This document shows, in pieces, positions 37,346 through 45,865 of a DNA stretch of 64,000 nt. The notes below the pieces were generated by a model that saw only the letters and a program-made list of their open reading frames with translations, was not told the origin of the DNA and did not search any database. Made by a program: the position numbers and the translations under genes. The first letter of the stretch is position 1; each line of letters begins with the position of its first letter. The stretch is from NCBI RefSeq assembly GCF_014698735.1, contig NZ_JACJTQ010000033.1:1-64000 (forward strand). Direction: 5' to 3'. The DNA comes from Anabaena catenula FACHB-362 (lineage in GTDB: Bacteria; Cyanobacteriota; Cyanobacteriia; Cyanobacteriales; Nostocaceae).

Positions 37346-37825
37346 ATGTTTATTTTACGTAAGTATACTATTATTGCTCCTGTTAGTCTAAGTATTGCTT
37401 TGTTGGTGACTGGTTGTAGTGAGAGTAAAGTTTCCCAGTGTCAACGATTGATTAAAGCTGTCAATCAAGGTACATCTTTGATTGATACGAATAAAGGGAA
37501 ACAGGTGACAACTAGCTTGCAACTGTCCAAAGATTTACAAAATGTTACTAAATCTATTGGGGAATTACGGTTAACAGATCCCAAATTGAAAGAGTTTCAA
37601 AGCAGTTTCGTAAAGGTTTTTGATAACCTCAGTCAAGGAATTTCCACAGCAGCTAAGGCTCTAGGTGCAGCTAAGACAGCAGAAGCCTCATCTGCTGGTA
37701 GGGAAAAAATCCAAAAGGCCAGAAAAGATATTGACTCATCACTGACAGCAGCAGCAAAAACGGCTGGTAAACAATCTGATACATTCGGGAATCAGCTGAA
37801 TGAGTATTGTAGTCAACCTCAATAA
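37346..37825 (+). CDS. Lipoprotein of unknown function, 159 aa
   Basis: A signal peptide with the lipobox LVTGC (Cys24) predicts a lipid-anchored protein. The mature part is helical, with Lys/Ala/Ser-rich stretches (STAAKALGAAKTAEASSAGR, EKIQKARKDIDSSLTAAAK) and two further cysteines (SQCQRL and EYCSQ). I recognise the type as a recurring cyanobacterial lipoprotein, but no function. It follows cbiO by about 130 bases that include TAATTCG-type repeats, so it is probably a separate unit. Confidence 0.65.
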   Translation: MFILRKYTIIAPVSLSIALLVTGCSESKVSQCQRLIKAVNQGTSLIDTNKGKQVTTSLQLSKDLQNVTKSIGELRLTDPKLKEFQSSFVKVFDNLSQGISTAAKALGAAKTAEASSAGREKIQKARKDIDSSLTAAAKTAGKQSDTFGNQLNEYCSQPQ

Positions 37826-37883
37826 AGGAGGCAGGGATAGTTAATTTAACCAAATCATACTAAATTAATAAAACCTATTACGT

Positions 37884-38540
37884 ATGAAAGCAGAATTAAT
37901 TGAATTAACAGCCAGAGTGACCCAAGTATTACAAATCAATATACGTTGGATGACTTGGAATTTGTTTCTGGCTTTTATCCCGTTGGCTTTGAGTATTTGG
38001 CTGTTTCGCAGCAAACGCGGCCGCTCTTGGGTTTGGTGGCTGGGATTTCTAGCTTTCTATGCTTTTTTGCCGAATGCACCTTATTTGTTGACTGATGTAA
38101 TTCACTTAATAGATGATATCCGCAGGATTCCATCAATTTGGATAATTACATTAGTACTCATACCTGTTTATCTGTTAGTAATTCTTGGTGGATTTGAAGC
38201 TTATGTAATCTCCCTCATAAATTTGGGTTACTATTTGCACCGCATTGGCAAAAGTAAATGGATTTTTGGTGTTGAGTTAATTACTCATGCTCTTTGTGCA
38301 GTTGGTATTTATTGGGGACGGTTCTTACGTTTCAACAGTTGGGATTTTATTACACAACCAGATGCCATACTGACTAAAGGTGTTGAGGAGCTTTTCGGTA
38401 AACAGCCCTTGGTAATTATTACTATCACTTTTGTGGTTCTTTGGGGTTTGTACTGGTTAATGAAACGAGTAACTTTGGGTTTTATGAATAAAGGTGTCAA
38501 TTCACAACCAACTCATCCTCACGTCCCCAAGGCTGAATAA
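37884..38540 (+). CDS. DUF1361 family membrane protein
   Basis: A 218-residue protein with about six hydrophobic helices. The DUF1361 hallmarks are FLPNAPYLLTDVIHL with the following aspartates (IDDIRRIP), and GVYWGRFLRFNSWD-like sequence (IYWGRFLRFNSWDFITQP). The acidic/aromatic residues between helices may form a ligand or metal site. No function is established. It starts about 60 bases after the lipoprotein gene and may share its transcript. Confidence 0.8.
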   Translation: MKAELIELTARVTQVLQINIRWMTWNLFLAFIPLALSIWLFRSKRGRSWVWWLGFLAFYAFLPNAPYLLTDVIHLIDDIRRIPSIWIITLVLIPVYLLVILGGFEAYVISLINLGYYLHRIGKSKWIFGVELITHALCAVGIYWGRFLRFNSWDFITQPDAILTKGVEELFGKQPLVIITITFVVLWGLYWLMKRVTLGFMNKGVNSQPTHPHVPKAE

Positions 38541-38555
38541 TCACTAATTCATCAT

Positions 38556-38574
38556 CGTGCCTAGAGTAGGCACG
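38556..38574. terminator. Hairpin CGTGCCTA-GAG-TAGGCACG
   Basis: A perfect 8-bp stem with a 3-base loop lies 15 bases after the DUF1361 stop. There is no U-run after it, so it may be a repeat-derived structure or a weak terminator. Confidence 0.45.
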
Positions 38575-38797
38575 CCAACGTCATTCAAGTAAGGAGAAAC
38601 TTTATTTTTACACAGCAAGCATAGAATTTCTAAACAGGATGTGTTTGAATGGGTAGAATTACGAATCATGACGATTCTATCTAAAGAAAGGAATATGACA
38701 ATGTAATTTCTTATCAAAAGAAAGATGCAGCGATACCACGACAGAGGTTGAATAAATCTAGATTATTCAAATTTATTGACGTGGAGTAAATCATAAT

Positions 38798-39964
38798 ATG
38801 ATACTATTGTCTATTGATGAACTCAAAAATTTAGTTGCAAATCCCGAACCCCCATGTGTATCTCTGTATATGCCTATGCACAAAGCCGGGCCAGAGATTC
38901 GACAAAATCCCATTCGCTTCAAAAATTTAGTTCGGGAAGCCGAGGAACGTTTAGATGCGATAGGGATACGCCACACAGAGGCGTTAAATCTTCTCCAACC
39001 AGCTATGGAACTGGATAGAGGTGATTTCTGGGAACACCAAGATCAGGGATTGGTAATTTTTCTTTCCCAAAAATTATTTCGTTACTATTGTTTGCCAATT
39101 GAATTTCCAGAATTAGTAGTTGTTGGCGAGCAATTTCACCTCAAACCATTACTGCATTTAATCAACAACGATGGTAGATTTTATCTTTTGGCTTTGAGTC
39201 AAAAAGATGTGAAATTTTTTGAAGGTACAGGTTATAGCCTCAATGAAGTCCAAGTAGAAAATCTGCCACATCTTCTAGCAGAAACTCTCCTGGAAGATGA
39301 GTTACAAAAAGGTGTACAGCACAGAATTGGTACACCAAGAGGAGCAACAGCTGCTGCTGAACATCCAGGTTCAGTTCATGGACAAGGTAGCCCAGATAGA
39401 GAGAAGCATGAAGAAGATATTCTCCAATTTTGTTACGCTATTGATGGCGCATTACATGAGAAATTAAGGGAAGAAAAAGCACCTTTAGTATTAGCAGGAG
39501 TGGAATATCTATTCCCTATTTACCAAGAAGCAAATACTTATCCTCATTTGTTAGAAGAAAGTATTACTGGTAATCCAGAAATTATCAATTTAGGACAATT
39601 ACATAATGAAGCTTGGAAAATTGTTGCACCTTCATTTCAAGAAAATAAAAAAGCAGCAATAGAACTTTATCAACAATTTGCTGGTGAAGGTAATGGAAAG
39701 GCATCTAGTGATATCAAAGAAATTATTCCAGCGGCTTACTATCAAAGAGTTGATTCTTTGTTTGTATCGGTAGGTGAGCAGAAATGGGGTAAATTTGATT
39801 CAGAAACAACAACTGTGGATTTACACACGGAAGCAGAACCCGATGATGAGGATATGTTAGATTTTGCTGCTGTTCACACGCTGTTAAATGGTGGCAGAGT
39901 TTACACTCTTGAATCTGACGAAATGCCAAATGGGGCAACGGTGGCGGCAATTTTCAGATATTAA
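38798..39964 (+). CDS. baeRF-like protein (bacterial relative of eRF1/Pelota)
   Basis: A 388-residue protein that fits the bacterial archaeo-eukaryotic release factor families in its domain order. It has an N-terminal beta-rich domain (about 1-120, CVSLYMPMHKAG), a central eRF1-like domain (about 125-290, FYLLALSQKDVKFFEGTGY) and a C-terminal L7Ae-like domain (about 305-388). The last has AAYYQRVDSLFVSVGEQKWG and ends in MPNGATVAAIFRY. The His/Gly-rich loop with EHPGSVHGQGSPD (about 188-200) lies where eRF1 has its GGQ loop, though no GGQ is seen. Ribosome rescue or dormancy has been proposed for these families but not shown here. Isolated gene. Confidence 0.75.
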   Translation: MILLSIDELKNLVANPEPPCVSLYMPMHKAGPEIRQNPIRFKNLVREAEERLDAIGIRHTEALNLLQPAMELDRGDFWEHQDQGLVIFLSQKLFRYYCLPIEFPELVVVGEQFHLKPLLHLINNDGRFYLLALSQKDVKFFEGTGYSLNEVQVENLPHLLAETLLEDELQKGVQHRIGTPRGATAAAEHPGSVHGQGSPDREKHEEDILQFCYAIDGALHEKLREEKAPLVLAGVEYLFPIYQEANTYPHLLEESITGNPEIINLGQLHNEAWKIVAPSFQENKKAAIELYQQFAGEGNGKASSDIKEIIPAAYYQRVDSLFVSVGEQKWGKFDSETTTVDLHTEAEPDDEDMLDFAAVHTLLNGGRVYTLESDEMPNGATVAAIFRY

Positions 39965-39972
39965 TTGTTAAT

Positions 39973-40001
39973 GGTGTGTTGTCGAAGGGGGGCAACGCAC
40001 C
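39973..40001. terminator. Candidate bidirectional terminator between baeRF-like and AlbA_2 genes
   Basis: GGTGTGTTG and CAACGCACC pair over 9 bp with one G-T wobble around an 11-base loop. It lies within the 75-base space between convergent genes and belongs to the GGTGCGTT dispersed repeat type. Confidence 0.5.
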
Positions 40002-40039
40002 TTACAATATACGGCAATAGCATACCGAAAAATATTTGC

Positions 40040-41278
40040 CTATTCTGGTTGGTTGTCGCTTGTCAAGTATGCAGCAAGCTCTTCTGAAATAACAAAGCGA
40101 GCAACATTATTATAAGTGATTTCATAAATCAGCCCATAATTTTCTAGGATTCGCAATTTGTTTCTCAAATAAGGATGATCCTCAAAATAGTATGCGTGAA
40201 CCATATGATTAGGGTCTGAATTATAAACCCATTTATTGCTGAGAATGACAAACTCACGAATAAATTGATGATCATGCAGATCATTTTTCATATCCGCTAG
40301 AAGCTCTGGAATCAGTTTTTCAATAGATAGAAATATGCTATCTGATACTTTAGGTAACAGAAGTCTGGGTTTAGCAACACTCTCGCGCGAAACTCTAAGC
40401 TCTGAGAGTGTCTTTTCGATTTTTTCAAGTACCTGTACTATTTTTGCAGGGTTGTCGTTTCCGATAGTAATTGGTGGAAGTGAGCCAACAACCTCAATTG
40501 GAGTTTTATAGGTGTAACGATTTGCGGAAAGATCATAATACTCCACTTCAAGGCAAATATCTTTTCCAAATCTCTCTTTTGCTTGGAAAAAAGTTGCTAC
40601 ATCAAAAAAGAAAGGATTATCACGATCAATGAGAGGTAGATTAAGCGGAAAAGCTTGTTCATGATCTTTCATCATCTGAGGCAGCGGCGAGATCATAATC
40701 TTGACATCGACTGCTGGTGCATTAGTAAGAGCAAGGATACCAAGTTGAATAGCTTGTTCTTTTTCTGGCTTCAGTCGAAACAGATGCGTCAATCGTGGTT
40801 TTGAAAAGTGCCTTTTAGCCCAAAGAGCATCAACAATGAAGTGTTTAGCTTTAAGTGTATGGGCACCTGCCCGTATATAGTAATGTTTATCTGGAGCCAT
40901 ATGCGGTCCAAAATAACTCTCATGAATCGCGACTAGCAGGACTGCTGAATCAGTTTCAATTACACCTCTACCTGCTGAATCTTTTATGAGCTTGATGTCA
41001 TACTTGGGAACTGGCTCTACTTGATTAACTATTTGATCAACCCAATCACGTAGATCCTGGTTGCCAATTTTCAAAGGAAATCCACCATCTGCATCTCCAC
41101 CACTGTTAACACCAGCAACAAAGCACCCACCTCCAGAATTAGCAAAGCCTGAAACTGCACAGCTTAGTTTCTTTTTGAGTTCGTTATCTGAAGTACGGCT
41201 TGACTTGAATTCAAAATTATCATCCTCTGCGGTTGGAAGTTGTTCTAAGTCAAAAATTTCAAGGTTGATTTTAGACAT
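40040..41278 (-). CDS. AlbA_2 (Schlafen-like) domain protein, 412 aa
   Basis: Residues 10-150 match the AlbA_2/Schlafen-type domain: FEFKSS near the start, then the helix KKLSCAVSGFANSGGGCFVAGV and YYIRAGAHT. This fold is linked to DNA or RNA binding and in Schlafen proteins to RNA cleavage. The middle region (about 165-300) is unassigned. The last 100 residues (LRILENYGLIYEITYNNVAR and after) look like a winged-helix module. In bacteria such proteins are transcription regulators or accessory/defence components. It is alone here, convergent with the baeRF-like gene, and has lower HIP1 content than its neighbours, which hints at transfer. Confidence 0.7.
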   Translation of the reverse strand: MSKINLEIFDLEQLPTAEDDNFEFKSSRTSDNELKKKLSCAVSGFANSGGGCFVAGVNSGGDADGGFPLKIGNQDLRDWVDQIVNQVEPVPKYDIKLIKDSAGRGVIETDSAVLLVAIHESYFGPHMAPDKHYYIRAGAHTLKAKHFIVDALWAKRHFSKPRLTHLFRLKPEKEQAIQLGILALTNAPAVDVKIMISPLPQMMKDHEQAFPLNLPLIDRDNPFFFDVATFFQAKERFGKDICLEVEYYDLSANRYTYKTPIEVVGSLPPITIGNDNPAKIVQVLEKIEKTLSELRVSRESVAKPRLLLPKVSDSIFLSIEKLIPELLADMKNDLHDHQFIREFVILSNKWVYNSDPNHMVHAYYFEDHPYLRNKLRILENYGLIYEITYNNVARFVISEELAAYLTSDNQPE

Positions 41279-41367
41279 GATGCTAGATGAACTGTCACAA
41301 AAATTTGAAATTGCACTCGATCAGGAAGCCATCGCATAGCGTCCCGTAGGAAATCACCTTTTTCAGT

Positions 41368-43713
41368 TTACACCCCGCCCAATTGCTTCCGTGCTGCTGC
41401 TAAAATCAAACGTTGTTCAGCACGAGCGATCGCTTGATATGTCCTTTCAACTGCTTCCGGTTCCACAGAAATCGAAGTAATACCCCATTCCACCAACTTA
41501 TCAATAATTTCTGGATATAAGGCTGGTGCTTGACCGCAGATTGAACAAGGAATCCCCCCAGTTTTGGCTGTTTTAATCAATTGAGCGATCGCACCCATGA
41601 CCGCCGGATGACGCTCATCAAAGACACTTGCTAGTTCTCCTTGCTCTCTATCTACCCCTAAAATTAATTGGGTGAGGTCATTTGTGCCAATAGAAATCCC
41701 TGCCACACCCGCTTTAATATATTCTGGCAGCAAAAACAGTACACTGGGTACTTCTGCCATCATCCATAATTGAAAATGGGAATTCTGAGTTAATCCTGCT
41801 TGCTCAACTTTACGATGGCAAAATACAAATTCTTCTACAGTCCGCACAAAAGGTAAAATGAGACGAATATTGCTGTAACCACGTTTCTGTACAGCAGCTA
41901 AAGCCGCTAATTCTAATTCAAAAACTGCGGGATTTCGTAAATAACTTAAAGTGCCATGTTCACCTAATATCGATTCAGCAGAAGATTGTTGATTATCACT
42001 CAATGATGGCAAATCCTGTGGTCGCCAATCTAAAGACCGATAAAAAATTGGTCTGGGTGCAAAAGCGCCAGCAAATTGCATAATCTGCTCAGACCATAGT
42101 TCTAATAATTCTGTGTGTCGTCCATCCAACAGCCAAGCATGAGGATTTTGTCCATCCAAAATGTTTAGCACCATTAGTTCTGAACGTAATAATCCCACCC
42201 CATCTACAGGTAAAACTTGCACTTTGGAAATCAGACTCGGCTGACTGAGGTTAACCAGTAATTGGGTAGCAATCATTGATTGAGAATGGGAGGGTGGTGG
42301 AGAAGATATGACTTTCCTATCTTCCTCAACTTTCCTATCGCCCCACCTGCCGATTTCCCCAACACCTCCATCTCCTCGACTCCGATAAACTTCTCCCCTG
42401 TCACCATCAAGCAGTAGTCTTTCGCCAGTTTGAATCAGGTTTGTAGCATTTATAGCACTGACTATGGCAGGAATACCCAATTCTCTGGACAAAATCGCCG
42501 CATGGCTGGTTAATCCACCTTGTTCTGTAATAATTCCCGCCACATCATGTAGTAAAGGCAACCAATCAGGAGTAATTGCTGATGCGATTAAAATCACTCC
42601 CTGAGGAATTTGTGCTGGTTTTGGTTGTGAACCAATCACATAGGCAGTAGCCATCACACGTCCTCTAGCCGCCCCTATTCCCTTAATGAAGTATGAACCG
42701 GGAATTGCCGATAAGGGGGCGCTTACTTGAGTGATATAGAGTTTTGTCGATGAAGTTTCTTGGGTAATTGTCCACTTCATAGTTAATTTTGTACCTAGTT
42801 CACGTACTAGTTGATTTCCTAAAACAATGACTTGTGGCAGTAATTCTTCTGGTAAAGCATAATGTTTTTGTTGCTCCTCACTCAGTAAGTAAGCCAGCAG
42901 ACAATTGTTATCTATCATTAACACCCTTTTAGACTCGGATTCCCCAACAGCTACAGATGCAGGATCATGAACACGATAAGCGAGAATTTTATTTCCCAAA
43001 TGTCGTTCTCGCACAACTTCTGTTTTATCTTGGATATAGTAAACATCTGGCAATACTTCACCGTTGGTAATCGCCACACCTAATCCCCAAGTAGCTTCAA
43101 TATCCGCGCCTAATGTGTTGGCATTGAATAAACCAGAAGCGATCGCATTTTCTACTGGTTGCACCAATACCGCTAAATTAATTTGTTGTAAGTTAATGCC
43201 TACATTTTGCCAGTAGAGTAGACTTCTGGCACGAAACAACTGGCTCCAAGCCTGCTTTAATGCTTGAGCGATCGCTTCTTGATCACAAGGACAAAACACC
43301 GACTCCAGTAAGCCAGATATATTCCCTATCACCTGCGAAGCTGCTGATACTGCTAGGGTGGGACGCAAAATTAAACATTTCTTTTCCCATGTTTGAGCCG
43401 CTTGAAAAATCGTATTCACCCAATGCTGCGGCACAGTAGCAGAAATAATTTCCTGACGCAAGCGGCCAGCCACCTGCTGTAATTGTTGCCAATTAGCTAC
43501 ATCCAAATGTAAAGAAGAATAAGGTAAATCAGCAACTAATGACTCTGAGCTATTGAGGGTTTCTAGAAATTGCCGCCAAACATCCCCCGAAACTACAAAA
43601 CCAGGCACTACCGGGTAGCCCTTCTGCATAAATTTACTCAAATAAAACGCTTTATCGCCAACTTTGGCGCGGTCTTGTAGTTTAATTTGGTCAAGCCAGT
43701 AGAGTTTATCCAC
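41368..43713 (-). CDS. Phosphoenolpyruvate synthase-like PEP-utilising enzyme
   Basis: A 781-residue enzyme. It has an N-terminal ATP-grasp domain (about 10-320; GDKAFYLSKFMQKGYPVVPG), a phosphohistidine domain with GGLTSHAAILSRELGIPAIV (His about residue 403) and a C-terminal TIM barrel with GVGLLRSELM. The barrel also has the catalytic-cysteine motif CSICGQAPALYPE and IGTNDLTQLILGVDRE. These match PEP synthase, which makes PEP from pyruvate and ATP in gluconeogenesis. The linker between the His domain and the barrel (about 445-475) contains a low-complexity Gly/Asp/Arg and Ser/Pro stretch that resembles translated repeat DNA. The N-terminal third is less conserved than in classic PpsA, so the substrate could differ. 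Confidence 0.8.
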   Translation of the reverse strand: MDKLYWLDQIKLQDRAKVGDKAFYLSKFMQKGYPVVPGFVVSGDVWRQFLETLNSSESLVADLPYSSLHLDVANWQQLQQVAGRLRQEIISATVPQHWVNTIFQAAQTWEKKCLILRPTLAVSAASQVIGNISGLLESVFCPCDQEAIAQALKQAWSQLFRARSLLYWQNVGINLQQINLAVLVQPVENAIASGLFNANTLGADIEATWGLGVAITNGEVLPDVYYIQDKTEVVRERHLGNKILAYRVHDPASVAVGESESKRVLMIDNNCLLAYLLSEEQQKHYALPEELLPQVIVLGNQLVRELGTKLTMKWTITQETSSTKLYITQVSAPLSAIPGSYFIKGIGAARGRVMATAYVIGSQPKPAQIPQGVILIASAITPDWLPLLHDVAGIITEQGGLTSHAAILSRELGIPAIVSAINATNLIQTGERLLLDGDRGEVYRSRGDGGVGEIGRWGDRKVEEDRKVISSPPPSHSQSMIATQLLVNLSQPSLISKVQVLPVDGVGLLRSELMVLNILDGQNPHAWLLDGRHTELLELWSEQIMQFAGAFAPRPIFYRSLDWRPQDLPSLSDNQQSSAESILGEHGTLSYLRNPAVFELELAALAAVQKRGYSNIRLILPFVRTVEEFVFCHRKVEQAGLTQNSHFQLWMMAEVPSVLFLLPEYIKAGVAGISIGTNDLTQLILGVDREQGELASVFDERHPAVMGAIAQLIKTAKTGGIPCSICGQAPALYPEIIDKLVEWGITSISVEPEAVERTYQAIARAEQRLILAAARKQLGGV

Positions 43714-44484
43714 TCAATTAGTTAGGTGTCCGTTGTCATATAAGTTTTTGATCAAGAGGCACTTACAGCCATTTTCAGGTAATGAACTACATTTAAAAAT
43801 GTCACGCACTAGCGAAGCGTATCCCTGACGGGAGCCGTAGGCTCTAGCACGAAGTGCGTTAGGCGCAAAGGAAAAGTGTGTAAAACTACATGAAAACTGC
43901 TGTAAGTCGCGTGGGTGGACAGGATTTGTTTGTGTACCCCAGGCTTTAGCCTAAGTTGAATAAAGTGCCAAAATGCAACTTCAGCATTTATGTTTAATGA
44001 TGGCAAGATAGGCTTTCGTCTCATTACCAGATTTCCGAGGATGTCTGAAAAGTGCCAACATATACTGATAGAACCCTCTGGTAAACCTCTCATCTTAGGA
44101 GCAACCGCACTGGCGGCGCTGTCACCCGCCATAAATCAAAGAAGCAAAATTTTCTTGAGTACTTTACTCCCAACTTTACACCCCACCCTTGGGACTCAGT
44201 ACGGGCTAAACGCCGAGCTACCGTTAACGGTACTGTTTCTTGAAAGCGGGAAGAGGGATGAGGTTACACATGACTCATGGTTTAACAAAATACGGCTCAG
44301 ACATCCTCTTAGGTCAATCTTATTGATTAGTGACTTTTTGAAACTATATTACCAACTAACATAGAATATAAGATTATTTATAGCAATCATAAATTAATTG
44401 ACCAATAATTCCTTGATGGTACAGAGCAAGCGGATTTATCCGTGGAATCAATCCAAAATCCAAAATCTAAAATCCTGGTAGAGG
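43714..44484. other. Gene-free region with clustered small hairpins and a dispersed repeat
   Basis: Near 43800-43870 several short palindromes are strung together: GAGCC-GTA-GGCTC (43832-43844) and GCAC-GAA-GTGC (43847-43857), a known type of Nostocales intergenic repeat. Two overlapping frames on opposite strands (43809-44132 and 43990-44364) resemble nothing and are treated as chance. 44401-44478 is the reverse-orientation copy of the repeat at 7213-7345. Nothing else recognised. Confidence 0.5.
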
Positions 44485-44943
44485 ATGACAAACTCTTACT
44501 ACATTGCCAGCAATGATTGGCTGAACATCTGTTTTCGGCTATGTCTTGCATTGATCATTGGCGGAATGATTGGCTTAGAACGCCAACTCAGGAACAAACC
44601 CGCTGGTTTAAGAACCCATATGTTGGTCAGTTTGGGTTCATCTGTGTTTACTATCATTGCGATCCAAGTCGGTGGAGAAAAAATTAGTGCTGATGCTCTC
44701 AGCCGAGTAATTCAAGGTATTGCCTCTGGTGTAGGATTTCTGGGTGGAGGAGAAATTTTACGCGAGTCTTCTCAACAATCAAACTCATTTGCAATTCACG
44801 GACTTACTTCGGCCGCAGCAATTTGGGTTTCAGCTGCTTTAGGAATTGCTTCTGGGTGTGGTTTATGGCAGCTAGGATTAATTGCTGCTGTGTTAACTGT
44901 TGTTGTTCTCAATATTTTTAAAAAAGTAGAAAAATTCCATTAG
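44485..44943 (+). CDS. MgtC/SapB family membrane protein
   Basis: A 152-residue inner-membrane protein with the MgtC signature: LIIGGMIGLERQLRNKPAGLRTHMLVSLGSS, then RVIQGIASGVGFLGGGEIL and the Ala-rich GLTSAAAIWVSAALGIASG, covering four to five membrane helices. MgtC proteins help cells cope with low Mg2+ and interact with the F-type ATP synthase in pathogens; the role in cyanobacteria is unclear. It is the short form without the C-terminal cytoplasmic ACT-like domain. Isolated gene. Confidence 0.88.
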   Translation: MTNSYYIASNDWLNICFRLCLALIIGGMIGLERQLRNKPAGLRTHMLVSLGSSVFTIIAIQVGGEKISADALSRVIQGIASGVGFLGGGEILRESSQQSNSFAIHGLTSAAAIWVSAALGIASGCGLWQLGLIAAVLTVVVLNIFKKVEKFH

Positions 44944-44986
44944 TTATTGGTCAATTTTTATTGGTAATCATGCAAATGAATACTAA

Positions 44987-45400
44987 CTAATTAAACAATG
45001 CCAATGCTTTAGCAAAAATTTCTTCTTCCGCTCTTGTTTGGAGAATAGATTTTACCAAATCTATAAATTCATCATCACAGATATCATCATTTTCTACTGT
45101 TTTACTAGCTGCATAAAAACTAACATTATCAATTTTTAATTCATTGGTAACACCTGTTTAGAATTTAGTATTTTTACTATACCAAGAAAGGGATTTACCA
45201 CGTAACGTAAACTGAAACCATACAATTTTATTATTACTTAATTCAAAAAAAATATCAAAATAAGGTTCTCCACCTTGTAACTAAATTCTAACTGTATCTG
45301 CTGTTGGAGAGGGATTGAGTAGCTTTGGCTCAATTGTCCTCAATGATGCACCTAGTAATTTAATTTCATTCTTATCTAATACATAATTTCTGTGATTCAT
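44987..45400 (-). pseudogene. Small gene interrupted by two in-frame stops, no indels
   Basis: Reading from the ATG at 45400, one frame of 138 codons ends at a TAG at 44987-44989. It reads MNHRNYVLDKNEIKLLG, then TADTVRI, TAG, LQGGEPYFDIFFEL, then YSKNTKF, TAA, TGVTNELKIDNVSF, and ends EEEIFAKALALFN. The coding character is continuous through both stops, and each stop is one substitution from a sense codon (TAG from TGG or CAG, TAA from CAA). This is a recently inactivated gene or sequencing error. The protein type is unknown to me; the C-terminal DDEFIDLVKSILQTRAEEEI is helical and acidic. Confidence 0.75.
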
Positions 45401-45865
45401 TTTTAATCCCATTTCACGAAATACTTGATATAGGAATAATATTTGATTTTTGAAATATACGTAGGGTGGGCATTGCCGACCGCAGCAATGGTGAGACTGA
45501 AAATTTTATGGCTACGCCACGCAAGCTATCAGATATCATTTATGATTCCTATATAGCAGTTGAGTATAAACCCCGGTACTTCATCAACACTTTGAGCGAT
45601 AAACACTGTCCTAACCGTTTTGGCAGGTGCTATATAAATGATTTGTCTCTAAGGTTAGAGGTTAGGTTTCCGAGATTGTGATATTAATAAAAAAACTTTC
45701 TCAACAACTTCTGACAGTAAAACGCTATCAACTATTAAAATTTTATCCAAAGTTTGTGTAATCAGCTTTTTAAATTTTTAGGACTGCGACTACGTGAGCG
45801 TGTTAAAGCCTCGGCTTTAATTGCTAATTTTTAATTCTGCAAAGTGGTACTAGTTACCAGATAGT
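45401..45865. other. Intergenic region with a compact hairpin
   Basis: TTAAAGCC-TC-GGCTTTAA (45803-45820) is a perfect 8-bp stem 45 bases beyond the 3' end of recF and may end its transcript. A 71-codon frame at 45466-45681 begins inside a GTAGGGTGGGCATTG dispersed repeat and shows no family features, so it is not annotated. Nothing else found. Confidence 0.45.

Noticed and set aside
43809-44364. Two overlapping open frames of 107 (reverse) and 124 (forward) codons
   Set aside because: They occupy the same DNA on opposite strands, show no family features and lie in repeat-rich sequence.
45466-45681. 71-codon forward frame
   Set aside because: It begins inside the GTAGGGTGGGCATTG dispersed repeat and has no recognisable protein features.
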